The translations under genes were made by a program, and so were the position numbers. Of a stretch of 64,000 bases of DNA, positions 26,406-35,204 are shown in pieces; the first letter of the stretch is position 1, and every line of letters starts with the position of its first letter. Source of the stretch: an uncultured Pseudomonadota bacterium (GTDB taxonomy: Bacteria > Pseudomonadota > Alphaproteobacteria > Rs-D84); contig CAMZIQ010000002.1 in assembly GCA_947307295.1 (NCBI GenBank), positions 163,290-227,289 on the forward strand, written 5' to 3'. Under the pieces are notes generated by a model. That model was not told the origin of the DNA. It saw only the letters and a program-made list of their open reading frames with translations, and did not search any database.

Positions 26406-27698
26406 ATGAAATGGTTAAAAAAATTTTGGATTGGTTTTGTTGCTGCCATGCCACTGTCGGCATGGGGTCTTAATCCAGTGATTTTGGGTGGCTTGATGGG
26501 ACTGGCTGGTTTAATGGGGGTTTCTGTTTGGCGAAGTGTTGCCCCTGTTAATATGCAAGAAGCTTTTACTTTCTTTTCTTCGTGTTGGACATGCCAAATA
26601 TTTTCAGACATTATGTTAACTATGTCCAATATATTGCCGGGTATATATAAATCTTTGGGATATGTTATTATTCCCATGGCTGCTTCATTATTGGCGGTAT
26701 TTATGGCATGGCGTTTGTTTTCTGGTTTTTTAAATAACAAATTAGAAGAAGCATCAAAAATTACGGGTAATTTTGGAACTTATGCTGTCAGATTAACTTT
26801 GTTGATAGGTTTGTTGTTGATGCCATTACCACGATTAATGACAAATGTTTTTATAGAACCAGCTTTGAATTTGGGAACATCCCTAGATTACATTGTGTCT
26901 GATAATGATGAATATTTAAAGTGTATGGTGGCAACAGCGGTGGCAGACCCTGTGTCTGGCAGCAAGAATGTCGCGGAATATGGTGCTTTTTCACCCAGTT
27001 TAAGACATCAATTGGCATGTGAAATCGCAAATGTTCATCAGGTGACTGGGCTGGGATTTACTGTGGGTTGGACATTTTTAAATATGGCTTTTAATCGTGA
27101 ATATATGTACAGTATTGCAGAACATATCCCGATTTTTCCAAATGTTGGGATGGCGCTGGTTGGTGGGTTAGTGTTATTCATATATTTGTGTGCGCTTTTA
27201 CCAATACCTTTGTACTTTTTGGAAATATTTATAAAACTGTCTATGGATTTGATAATGTTGCCGTTAATGTTAATGTCTTGGATGTTTGATGATGATAACT
27301 TTGCAATATTCCCAAAAGGTGGTCAAACGATTCGAAAAATGATAGAAGATGTAATTCAAGCAATTGTGGGAATTGCTTTGACAATCGTGTGTTTGTCTTT
27401 TTCGGTATTGTTCATAAATGCCGCTTTCCGCAATTGGTCTGGGGCGAATATTTTACAACAAGCTATAACAAATGGCGATTCGAAAGCGTTCATAGATGCG
27501 TTGATGATGAGTAACGATAGCTTAATCACAATAATTCTGATGGGTGTATTCATAGCGATGTTTATGACGCTGATTCCGCAGTTAACCAATATGTTATTCA
27601 AGATTCAGATATCAGATAAGTATTATCAAACAGCAAAAAAAGATTTGGATACTGCATGGAAAAACGTGAAAAAGTGGGGCTCAGCATTAAAAAAATAA
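26406..27698 (+). CDS. VirB6/TrbL-like polytopic membrane protein, divergently transcribed
   Basis: CWTCQIFSDIMLTMSNILPGIYKSL parallels the CWTC segment of 23769-25019. Start chosen at MKWLKKFW. Confidence 0.65.
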   Translation: MKWLKKFWIGFVAAMPLSAWGLNPVILGGLMGLAGLMGVSVWRSVAPVNMQEAFTFFSSCWTCQIFSDIMLTMSNILPGIYKSLGYVIIPMAASLLAVFMAWRLFSGFLNNKLEEASKITGNFGTYAVRLTLLIGLLLMPLPRLMTNVFIEPALNLGTSLDYIVSDNDEYLKCMVATAVADPVSGSKNVAEYGAFSPSLRHQLACEIANVHQVTGLGFTVGWTFLNMAFNREYMYSIAEHIPIFPNVGMALVGGLVLFIYLCALLPIPLYFLEIFIKLSMDLIMLPLMLMSWMFDDDNFAIFPKGGQTIRKMIEDVIQAIVGIALTIVCLSFSVLFINAAFRNWSGANILQQAITNGDSKAFIDALMMSNDSLITIILMGVFIAMFMTLIPQLTNMLFKIQISDKYYQTAKKDLDTAWKNVKKWGSALKK

Positions 27699-27766
27699 AA
27701 AATCAAGTGCTTTATTTAACAAAGTGCTCTTTTTTATTTAATCCGAATCTGATATAATTCATAGCG

Positions 27767-28276
27767 ATGAGTAAGTTTCCGATTCTTTATTGGCCATACA
27801 AAACAAATGGTAATGCAGATTACCAGTTGGCTCGCAAAGTTATAAACACAGCAACAGGCTTGATGCCTGATGTTATTAGTGATGATTTAGATTTGACCGC
27901 TATTTTCAAAGAAAACGAAAATGCGGTCGTTTATTATCCTGTATTTTGCGAATCGTGTGGTTGGTGGGGGGAATTATTGGGTGCAAATGCCGTAATTGTG
28001 GAAAAACAGATTATTTCCCCGGAATGTCAATTAATGGTTGTTGTTGCCGAATCGCATGCTAAATCCCATGGAAGTCAACATTTATTGGCTGCTGAAATCA
28101 GACCTGCTAGCGGTTTTTTCAAGAAAATGAATTCTTCTATTGCAACTGTGACTGATATGTTGGCAACGGATGCAGGAACTATTTTGGCTTTGTTTTCTGG
28201 AAAAAATCAAAATCAGTTTATAAATATTATCGAATCGACAGGTAATTCATATCTTGGCTGCATTGGACAATATTAA
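27767..28276 (+). CDS. Hypothetical protein
   Basis: 169-aa ORF with good local context; no family recognised. Confidence 0.75.
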   Translation: MSKFPILYWPYKTNGNADYQLARKVINTATGLMPDVISDDLDLTAIFKENENAVVYYPVFCESCGWWGELLGANAVIVEKQIISPECQLMVVVAESHAKSHGSQHLLAAEIRPASGFFKKMNSSIATVTDMLATDAGTILALFSGKNQNQFINIIESTGNSYLGCIGQY

Positions 28277-28369
28277 TCCCAAAAAACAATAACTTTATCT
28301 TGATTTTATGAAAAAAGCAGGTATAATCTTCGGGCTATTACATGTAATTTAAAAACAAAGGACATTAAG

Positions 28370-28582
28370 ATGAAAAAAGGAATTCATCCAGAATATCACG
28401 AAATTAACGTCACAACTACTGACGGTAAAACTGTAAAAATGTATTCTTCTGTAAAGAAAGATTTGGTTTTGTCTACGGACAATTTGAACCACCCAGCATG
28501 GACCGGTCAACGTAATAACGAAGGTGTAAAGGGTAAACGTTCAGAAGCTTTCAAAAGCAAATTTGCTGGCTTTAAATTTTAA
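28370..28582 (+). CDS. rpmE: 50S ribosomal protein L31 (Cys-free type)
   Basis: MKKGIHPEYHEINVTTTDGKTV...LNHPAWTGQ. Confidence 0.92.
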   Translation: MKKGIHPEYHEINVTTTDGKTVKMYSSVKKDLVLSTDNLNHPAWTGQRNNEGVKGKRSEAFKSKFAGFKF

Positions 28583-28609
28583 TATCTTTATTTGTTGGGG
28601 GGCACAGAT

Positions 28610-29320
28610 ATGGATTTGCTGATAAAAGGTTCAACAGAATTAAACAAAATGTTTGCAGCATTACAAAATACTGCGACTGGTTTACGTCACGATTTTGGCG
28701 AAGTTGAAAATTTACAGCAATCATTGAAAAGTGCTCGTGATTTTGTGGCTAAGGCAGCAGCCAGAATCGAAGAAAGCATTTTATCCGATTTACAATTGGT
28801 TCGCCCAAGTGCTGGTTTGTTGACTCCAGATGTGTCAAAGGCTGGTGACGGTCGCGATGAATTTGTGTTGGCTCTTTCTGGTGCGGCGAATTTTGTTCGT
28901 GGAAACGCTCATTTTGCAATATCTTTGGCTTTGCGTAATAACGGTGAAACCAAAATTGCTTTGGTGTATTCCCCAATAGACGAAAGATTGTATTATGCTG
29001 AATTGGGACGGGGTGCATATGTGTTTTCCGCATATCATTCTGAAAAAATACGTGTTTCTAATCTGGTTGAGCCAGCAGATTTGACAATTGGTTATAACAC
29101 AAATGGTATTCGTCCAATAATTGCGGGTGTTGCACGTGAAACAGGTTGTCCTGCATTAGATTTGGCATGGGTTGCGGCTGGAAAATTGGATGCGTTTGTT
29201 TCGGACCCTATTGATTACGCTGAAATTGCTGCGGGTGAATTATTAATTCGCGAAGCTGGCGGAAAATTATTCGAAAACGGTGGTGATATAATCGCCACGA
29301 ATGGTAAGGTAGAATTATAA
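28610..29320 (+). CDS. Inositol monophosphatase family protein (SuhB-like)
   Basis: FVLALSGAANFVRGNAHFAISLAL, LDLAWVAAGKLDAFV, AAGELLIREAGGK. The metal-binding DPLDGT-type motif looks degenerate (LALSGAAN). Confidence 0.8.
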   Translation: MDLLIKGSTELNKMFAALQNTATGLRHDFGEVENLQQSLKSARDFVAKAAARIEESILSDLQLVRPSAGLLTPDVSKAGDGRDEFVLALSGAANFVRGNAHFAISLALRNNGETKIALVYSPIDERLYYAELGRGAYVFSAYHSEKIRVSNLVEPADLTIGYNTNGIRPIIAGVARETGCPALDLAWVAAGKLDAFVSDPIDYAEIAAGELLIREAGGKLFENGGDIIATNGKVEL

Positions 29321-29329
29321 ATAAGAAAG

Positions 29330-29351
29330 ACCGACAGTTGTCGGTTTTTTT
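29330..29351 (+). terminator. Rho-independent terminator
   Basis: accgacagttgtcggttttttt. Confidence 0.85.
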
Positions 29352-29406
29352 AAATATGTAAAACCATTGCTTGCAAAGTTTAAATATTTAACATAAAATT
29401 AAATTT

Positions 29407-31455
29407 ATGAAATATAAAAAATATCTGAAAATATTTATTAATTTTATTTTCTGGTGCATCGTTGCGGGCATTGCTGGTTTGGCGGCTTTGATTCTGATTT
29501 ATGGGCATGATTTACCTGATTACAAGAATTTGGCAACTTATACACCACCTGTGGCAACACGTTTATATGCAAGTGACGGTTCTTTGTTAATCGAATATGC
29601 CGAAGAAAGACGCGTGTTTATTGATTTTGAAGATATGCCGCCACAATTGGTAAACGCCTTTATCGCTGCTGAAGATCAAAATTTTTGGACTCACCCAGGG
29701 ATTGATGTCCAAGGTATCGTTCGTGCCAGTTTCAACAATGGTATGAAAATGTTGGGTTTTGATACAAAATTTACTGGTGCATCTACAATAACTCAACAGG
29801 TTGCAAAAAATTTCTTTTTATCTTCGGACAGAACAATTTCTAGAAAGGTCAAAGAAGCCATCCTCGCTTTGCGGCTTGAACGCAGTTTTTCCAAAAAACA
29901 TATAATGACATTATATCTTAATGAAATCTTTTTGGGTGCGCGTGCTTATGGTGTTGGATCCGCTGCATTGATGTATTTTAATAAGCCTGTGAAAGATTTA
30001 AGTTTGGCTGAATGTGCATTTTTGGCATCTCTGCCAAAGGCACCAAACGACAGAAACCGCGCCGTGGAACGCAGAAATTATGTTTTAAAACGTATGGTAA
30101 GTGATGGTTATATTACAAAAGAAGAAGCCACCATCGCTGCCAATGAACCTTTGAATATTAATTCTGGTTTTACTGCGCAAATGGAACCAGAATTTCAATA
30201 TTTTGCAGAAGACGTAAGACGCAATTTGTTGGAAAAGATTGGACGTGAAACATTGTATAATCAGGGGCTTTATATAAAAACCACGATTATTCCTGAATAT
30301 CAACGTGCTGCCACCGCTGCTTTGAATAAAGAATTGGATGCATATAATAGCGGGAAATCTGCCAAAGAACCAAAATTACAAGGGGCGATTATCGCGATGA
30401 ATCCACATACTGGACGTATTGTTGCAATGTCTGGTGGTCGTTCTTTCAGGGAAAGTTCTTTTAATCGTGCAACCCAGGCATATCGTCAAATTGGTTCTAC
30501 TATAAAACCATTTGTGTATTTGGCTGCGCTGGAAAAAGGATACAGCCCAGAAAGTTTAATTTTAGATGCTCCGATTGTTGGATGGCGTGAAAATAATAAA
30601 GAATGGCGACCGGAAAATTACGATAGAAAGTTTTTGGGTAATATCCCTTTGCGTTTTGCATTGGAAACTTCACGTAATGTCCCAGCAGTCCGTTTAATAG
30701 AACAAATTGGGGTTCGTGATGCTATTGATGCTGCTCAACGATTTGGTGTTTATCCAAAAGATTTAAAGTCTATGAATGAATCGTTGGCTTTGGGAAGTGG
30801 GGAAACAACTTTGCAAAAATTGGTGTTGGGTTATTCTGCGTTCGTTAATGGTGGACATGCGATTGAACCAAAAATGATAGATTATATCGAAGACAGATAT
30901 GGTAATGTTATCGGCGGACAAAAACATCAACAAATTGAATGGAATTCGTCTTTGTTGCCACCTGATTCATCTGAAAAGTCAGAACCTTTGTCTGATGCGC
31001 AAAGTTTGTATCAGTTGGTATCTATTTTACAAGGTGTCGTTGAACGCGGAACTGGTAAACAGGCTCGTGTTGAAGGTCATACAATTGCCGGCAAAACAGG
31101 AACAACGAATGATGTCAAAGATGTTTGGTTTGTTGGTTTTTCCAAAAATTTAATAGCTGGTGTTTATTTGGGATATGATACCCCAAAATCTTTGGGCAAA
31201 GGGGCTGGTTCTCATATGGCAGCACGTGTTTTTGCTGATTTTATGCGTGTTGCGTTGAAAAATGAAAGTAATCAACCGTTTCCTGTGCCAGATGGGTTAA
31301 GTTTTGTTCGGGTAAATAGAAATACTGGTGTTGCCGCTTCTCAAGATCCAAATGGCGTTATTATAAATGAAGTTTTCAAGCCTGGTCAAACACCAAATCA
31401 AATTCAAAATGTCGAAACCGTGACTGAAAAACCAGTTGTTGGTGGAATATTTTAA
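29407..31455 (+). CDS. mrcA: Penicillin-binding protein 1A (transglycosylase/transpeptidase)
   Basis: AAEDQNFWTHPGID, ITQQVAKNFFLSS, RQIGSTIKPFVYLAALEKG, AGKTGTTNDVKDVWFVG. Confidence 0.93.
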   Translation: MKYKKYLKIFINFIFWCIVAGIAGLAALILIYGHDLPDYKNLATYTPPVATRLYASDGSLLIEYAEERRVFIDFEDMPPQLVNAFIAAEDQNFWTHPGIDVQGIVRASFNNGMKMLGFDTKFTGASTITQQVAKNFFLSSDRTISRKVKEAILALRLERSFSKKHIMTLYLNEIFLGARAYGVGSAALMYFNKPVKDLSLAECAFLASLPKAPNDRNRAVERRNYVLKRMVSDGYITKEEATIAANEPLNINSGFTAQMEPEFQYFAEDVRRNLLEKIGRETLYNQGLYIKTTIIPEYQRAATAALNKELDAYNSGKSAKEPKLQGAIIAMNPHTGRIVAMSGGRSFRESSFNRATQAYRQIGSTIKPFVYLAALEKGYSPESLILDAPIVGWRENNKEWRPENYDRKFLGNIPLRFALETSRNVPAVRLIEQIGVRDAIDAAQRFGVYPKDLKSMNESLALGSGETTLQKLVLGYSAFVNGGHAIEPKMIDYIEDRYGNVIGGQKHQQIEWNSSLLPPDSSEKSEPLSDAQSLYQLVSILQGVVERGTGKQARVEGHTIAGKTGTTNDVKDVWFVGFSKNLIAGVYLGYDTPKSLGKGAGSHMAARVFADFMRVALKNESNQPFPVPDGLSFVRVNRNTGVAASQDPNGVIINEVFKPGQTPNQIQNVETVTEKPVVGGIF

Positions 31456-31515
31456 AAATATATGTTTATATTCGTTTTTTTATGATAAAATAGTCGCATA
31501 AAGAAAGGAGTTTTT

Positions 31516-32649
31516 ATGCTGACAGATTTTTTACTTGGACGTGGTTTTAATTTTTTTGCCAGTGGTTGGACACAGTTTTCTGCTGCGTTTGGAATGGCAT
31601 TTATGATAATGATTGTTTTTGGTCGTGGTTTTGTCAGATTGATGCATAAAATCCAAGGCAAAGGGCAACCTATAAGTGAAAATGTTCCTGTTGAACACCT
31701 TAAAAAAGCCGGCACTCCATCGATGGGTGGAATATTAATTTTGATTTCTATATTTGTTGCATCACTTTTGTTTATGCCGATGCATAATTCAACAGGTTGG
31801 ATTGCTTTGTCTTCGTTGTTGATGTTTGGCGCAATTGGTTTTGCTGATGATTATAAAAAGATAAGCAGCCAATCAAAAAAAGCATCAAATGGTTTGTCAC
31901 CGTCAATGCGTTTGTTATTAGAAGCTGTTTGTGTTGCAGTTCTGGCATATTTTATTAATAGAACAATGCCAGGTTATGTTCCAAAGTTGTCTATTGTTTT
32001 GGGTTCCAGTATTGAATGGGCTTTGAATACGTGGAACATTGGATATTTGTTTGGTATTCCTTTGACTTGTGGTTTTTTGTATTATATTTTTGCATATTTT
32101 GTAATATGCGGTTCTGCAAATGCTACAAATATCACAGATGGTTTAGATGGGATGTTGGCGAAATTATATATGCCAGTTTTAATAGTTTTGGTTGTGGCGC
32201 TTTACGGCGCAACCAGAACAGGTTTTATGGATGCAGTATTATTTTTGCCAGAAACAAGCGCACTTTATGGTGTTCTGGGCGCGGTATTTGGTGCAGTACT
32301 TGGATTTTTATGGTTTAATGCTAAACCAGCATCTATGTTTATGGGCGATGTCGGTTCGTTGGCGTTGGGTGGTTTTATGGGAACTGTTGCGATGTTGCTT
32401 AAATCAGAAATTATCATGGGTGTCGCAGCAGGTATGATGGTTTTAATTTTATTATCTTCTTTTATACAAACAATGTTTTTCAAAATCACAAAGAAAATAA
32501 CTGGTTCGGGTCGGCGTATCTTTTTGCGTGCGCCATTACACCATCATTTTGAAGAACTTGGTTGGTGCGAATCAAAAATCGTAGACAGATTTTTTGTGAT
32601 ATCTATTCTGTTTTCTGGTTTGGCTTTGATTTTGTTAAAATTTGCATAA
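31516..32649 (+). CDS. mraY: Phospho-N-acetylmuramoyl-pentapeptide transferase
   Basis: GTPSMGGILI, GFADDYKK, NATNITDGLDGMLA, FMGDVGSLALGG, LHHHFEELGW. Confidence 0.95.
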   Translation: MLTDFLLGRGFNFFASGWTQFSAAFGMAFMIMIVFGRGFVRLMHKIQGKGQPISENVPVEHLKKAGTPSMGGILILISIFVASLLFMPMHNSTGWIALSSLLMFGAIGFADDYKKISSQSKKASNGLSPSMRLLLEAVCVAVLAYFINRTMPGYVPKLSIVLGSSIEWALNTWNIGYLFGIPLTCGFLYYIFAYFVICGSANATNITDGLDGMLAKLYMPVLIVLVVALYGATRTGFMDAVLFLPETSALYGVLGAVFGAVLGFLWFNAKPASMFMGDVGSLALGGFMGTVAMLLKSEIIMGVAAGMMVLILLSSFIQTMFFKITKKITGSGRRIFLRAPLHHHFEELGWCESKIVDRFFVISILFSGLALILLKFA

Positions 32650-32662
32650 AGTGGGTATAAAA

Positions 32663-33808
32663 ATGTTAAGAATCACGCGTGGCGAAGAAAGTAGATTAAC
32701 AAGCTGGTATTTCGAAATAGACCGCGGTTTGTTGGGATTGATTTTATTGTTAATAGTAATCGGTGCATTAACAATGATTACTGCGGGTTCTGCAGAAGCT
32801 GCCAAAATGGGGCAACCATGGTTCTTTTTTATTAAAAAAGCATTTCCTGCATACGTGTTGGGTTTGTTTTGTTTGTTTGGGTGCAGTATGTTAAGCAAGC
32901 AAAGTATTATCAAAATATCGATTGGTTGTTTGGTTTTGGGGATTATAGGTTTGCTTATTACATTGGCGCATCCTGTTGTTGTAAAGGGTAGTGCGCGTTG
33001 GGCTCATATTGGCGGTTTTGGTTTTATGCCAGCAGACGTATTAAAACCAGCTTTGATAATTTTAACGGCTTGGTTTTTGAATAAAATGCGAAACTTGTAC
33101 GGTAGTGATATCTTTCTTAACAAAGAAGCATGGCGTGCCAAATGGATAAGTTGGTGGCCATACGTTGTTATATTTTGTTTGTGTTTGCTGGTATTTTTTA
33201 AACACCCAGATATTGGTAATATGATTCTTTATTTTTGTGTTTTTGGTGTAATGTTATTTGTTGCTGGATTACCATGGAAACTTATGCCGTTATTTGGTGG
33301 CGCATTGGCATTATTGGGTACAGTTGCTATTTTAACCAAAGCACACGTTCGTGAACGTTTTTATCATATATTTGATGTAGACAGATGGTCTCAGGCTTGG
33401 TATTCAATTAATTCCATTAAACATGGTGGTCTGTTGGGCAGCGGTTCAGATGCTTATGTCAAAGATGTTTTGCCTGAATCAACAAATGACTTTGTGTATT
33501 CTGCCATAGCAGAAGATTGGGGCGCAGTAGGCTGTATTGCTTTGGTATTGCTGTTGTTGTTAGTGTTGAATAAATTGATTAAGCACGCAATACATGCTCG
33601 TGAAGATTTTGTTGTTTACGCCATTGCTGGTACAGCGGCTTTGTTTGGCGGACAAATTTGTTTTAATTTGATGACGGCTTTGCATTTGGTAATAAGCAAA
33701 GGAATGACTTTGCCGTTTATATCGTATGGTGGTGTATCTTTCGTCACTTTCTGTGTAGTATTTGGTATGATGCTAGCATTAATTCGTGAAGATACATGGA
33801 ATAAATAA
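32663..33808 (+). CDS. ftsW: Peptidoglycan glycosyltransferase FtsW (SEDS)
   Basis: VVKGSARWAHIGGFGFMPADVLKPALI, ESTNDFVYSAIAEDWGAVGC, LPFISYGGVSF. Confidence 0.92.
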   Translation: MLRITRGEESRLTSWYFEIDRGLLGLILLLIVIGALTMITAGSAEAAKMGQPWFFFIKKAFPAYVLGLFCLFGCSMLSKQSIIKISIGCLVLGIIGLLITLAHPVVVKGSARWAHIGGFGFMPADVLKPALIILTAWFLNKMRNLYGSDIFLNKEAWRAKWISWWPYVVIFCLCLLVFFKHPDIGNMILYFCVFGVMLFVAGLPWKLMPLFGGALALLGTVAILTKAHVRERFYHIFDVDRWSQAWYSINSIKHGGLLGSGSDAYVKDVLPESTNDFVYSAIAEDWGAVGCIALVLLLLLVLNKLIKHAIHAREDFVVYAIAGTAALFGGQICFNLMTALHLVISKGMTLPFISYGGVSFVTFCVVFGMMLALIREDTWNK

Positions 33809-33819
33809 TTGGGGGTAGA

Positions 33820-34869
33820 TTGATGAAAATATGGATAGCAACAGGTGGTACAGGTGGACATGTTTTTCCAGCATTAAGTGTCGCAACAGAATTGGCAAAA
33901 CGTGGACATAAAATAACAATTTCTTGTGATGGGCGTGTGACCAAGATGGTCCGTGAAGGCAAGCCGAACAATGCGCGTATGGCTTTTGTTTGGGCTTCGG
34001 GCGTTGGTGCTAAATCGAAAATAAAACAAATGATTGCGCTGTCAAAGATAGGTATATCTGCGGTTGCATTGATTTTGCGTTTTATGATTTTCAGACCACA
34101 ACGTTTGGTTGCTTTTGGTGGATACGCTTCTGTTCCAGCAGTATTTGCTGCGCACGTATGGAAAATACCAACATATTTGCATGAACAAAATGCGGCGATT
34201 GGGCGCGCTAATAAATTTGCTTTGCGCTGGGTGAAAACTTTGATGACCAGTTTTGAAACAGTTAATGATTTACCGAAACAAAGCAAAGTTCATGTTGTTT
34301 ACACAGGTTTGCCAGTCCGTGATGATTTTATCAAAAATGCGAATTCACCATTAAAACATGAAAACAAAATTTTGGTGACAGGTGGTTCACTCGGTGCACA
34401 AATTTTGGATGAAATAGTTCCAATGGCTGTAAAAGAAATGAAGAACAAGAAAATATTTATAACCCATCAAACACGTCCAGAAAATGTGGAAAAATTGCAA
34501 AGGTTTTACGCAGAACACAAAATTCACGCAAACGTGTTGTCGTTTATTCGAGATATGTCGTCTGCGATTGTCGATGCAGATTTAGTAATCGGGCGCAGCG
34601 GTGCCAGCACAGTAGTAGAACTTGAAACTATCGGTCGTCCTGCGATATTGGTTCCATTAAATATCAATCCAGACCAAGCGGCGAATGCAGCGGCTTTTGA
34701 AAAGTTGGGTGGTGGTTTTGCGGTGGCTCAGGATAAATTTTCGTCTAAATGGTTATCATCGACAATGGATGAATTGTTTGAAAATCCAGCACGATTGGAC
34801 AAGATGGCAAAAAAAGCATACGTTGAAAATCTAGCGGTGAAAAAAATCGCAGATACCGTGATAAAATAA
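33820..34869 (+). CDS. murG: UDP-GlcNAc--lipid I GlcNAc transferase
   Basis: IATGGTGGHVFPALSVA, HEQNAAIGRANK, VTGGSLGAQ, GRSGASTVVELETIGRPAILVPL. Confidence 0.95.
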   Translation: MMKIWIATGGTGGHVFPALSVATELAKRGHKITISCDGRVTKMVREGKPNNARMAFVWASGVGAKSKIKQMIALSKIGISAVALILRFMIFRPQRLVAFGGYASVPAVFAAHVWKIPTYLHEQNAAIGRANKFALRWVKTLMTSFETVNDLPKQSKVHVVYTGLPVRDDFIKNANSPLKHENKILVTGGSLGAQILDEIVPMAVKEMKNKKIFITHQTRPENVEKLQRFYAEHKIHANVLSFIRDMSSAIVDADLVIGRSGASTVVELETIGRPAILVPLNINPDQAANAAAFEKLGGGFAVAQDKFSSKWLSSTMDELFENPARLDKMAKKAYVENLAVKKIADTVIK

Positions 34870-34884
34870 ATTTCAATCTGTTTT

Positions 34885-35020
34885 TAACCCCTCATCCCGT
34901 CCGTCACCGTAGCCGAATGGGGTTAGTTCTCTCCTTGGAACCCGCACCGCACTATAATTCCCCCTTTGGAGGGGGAGAGCCTGCAAGGCGGGGGAGGGGG
35001 GCCGCAGGGTGAGGGAGGTT
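34885..35020. repeat. GC-rich intergenic repeat
   Basis: ccgcactataattccccctttggagggggagagcctgcaaggcgggggagggggg; related to the 10.7-14.2 kb repeats. Confidence 0.75.
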
Positions 35021-35065
35021 AACAAGACGCAAAAAATTATTTTTCCAAAACGATTTAAAAAACAC

Positions 35066-35095
35066 TTTACATAAACATTTAATTCATACTAACAT
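35066..35095 (+). promoter_or_regulatory. Putative promoter conserved upstream of two B-repeat genes
   Basis: TTTACA - 18 nt - TAACAT inside an about 80-nt block nearly identical to 42810-42890. Confidence 0.55.
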
Positions 35096-35204
35096 TAAGA
35101 CATCAGGAGAGTATTCTTGCTGGGTGTCGAAGCCCATTTGATGTTCGTCTTAATCTAGACGTAAAAAGCGTATATTGTTTTTTTGATTAAAGGAAGGGCA
35201 TCAA

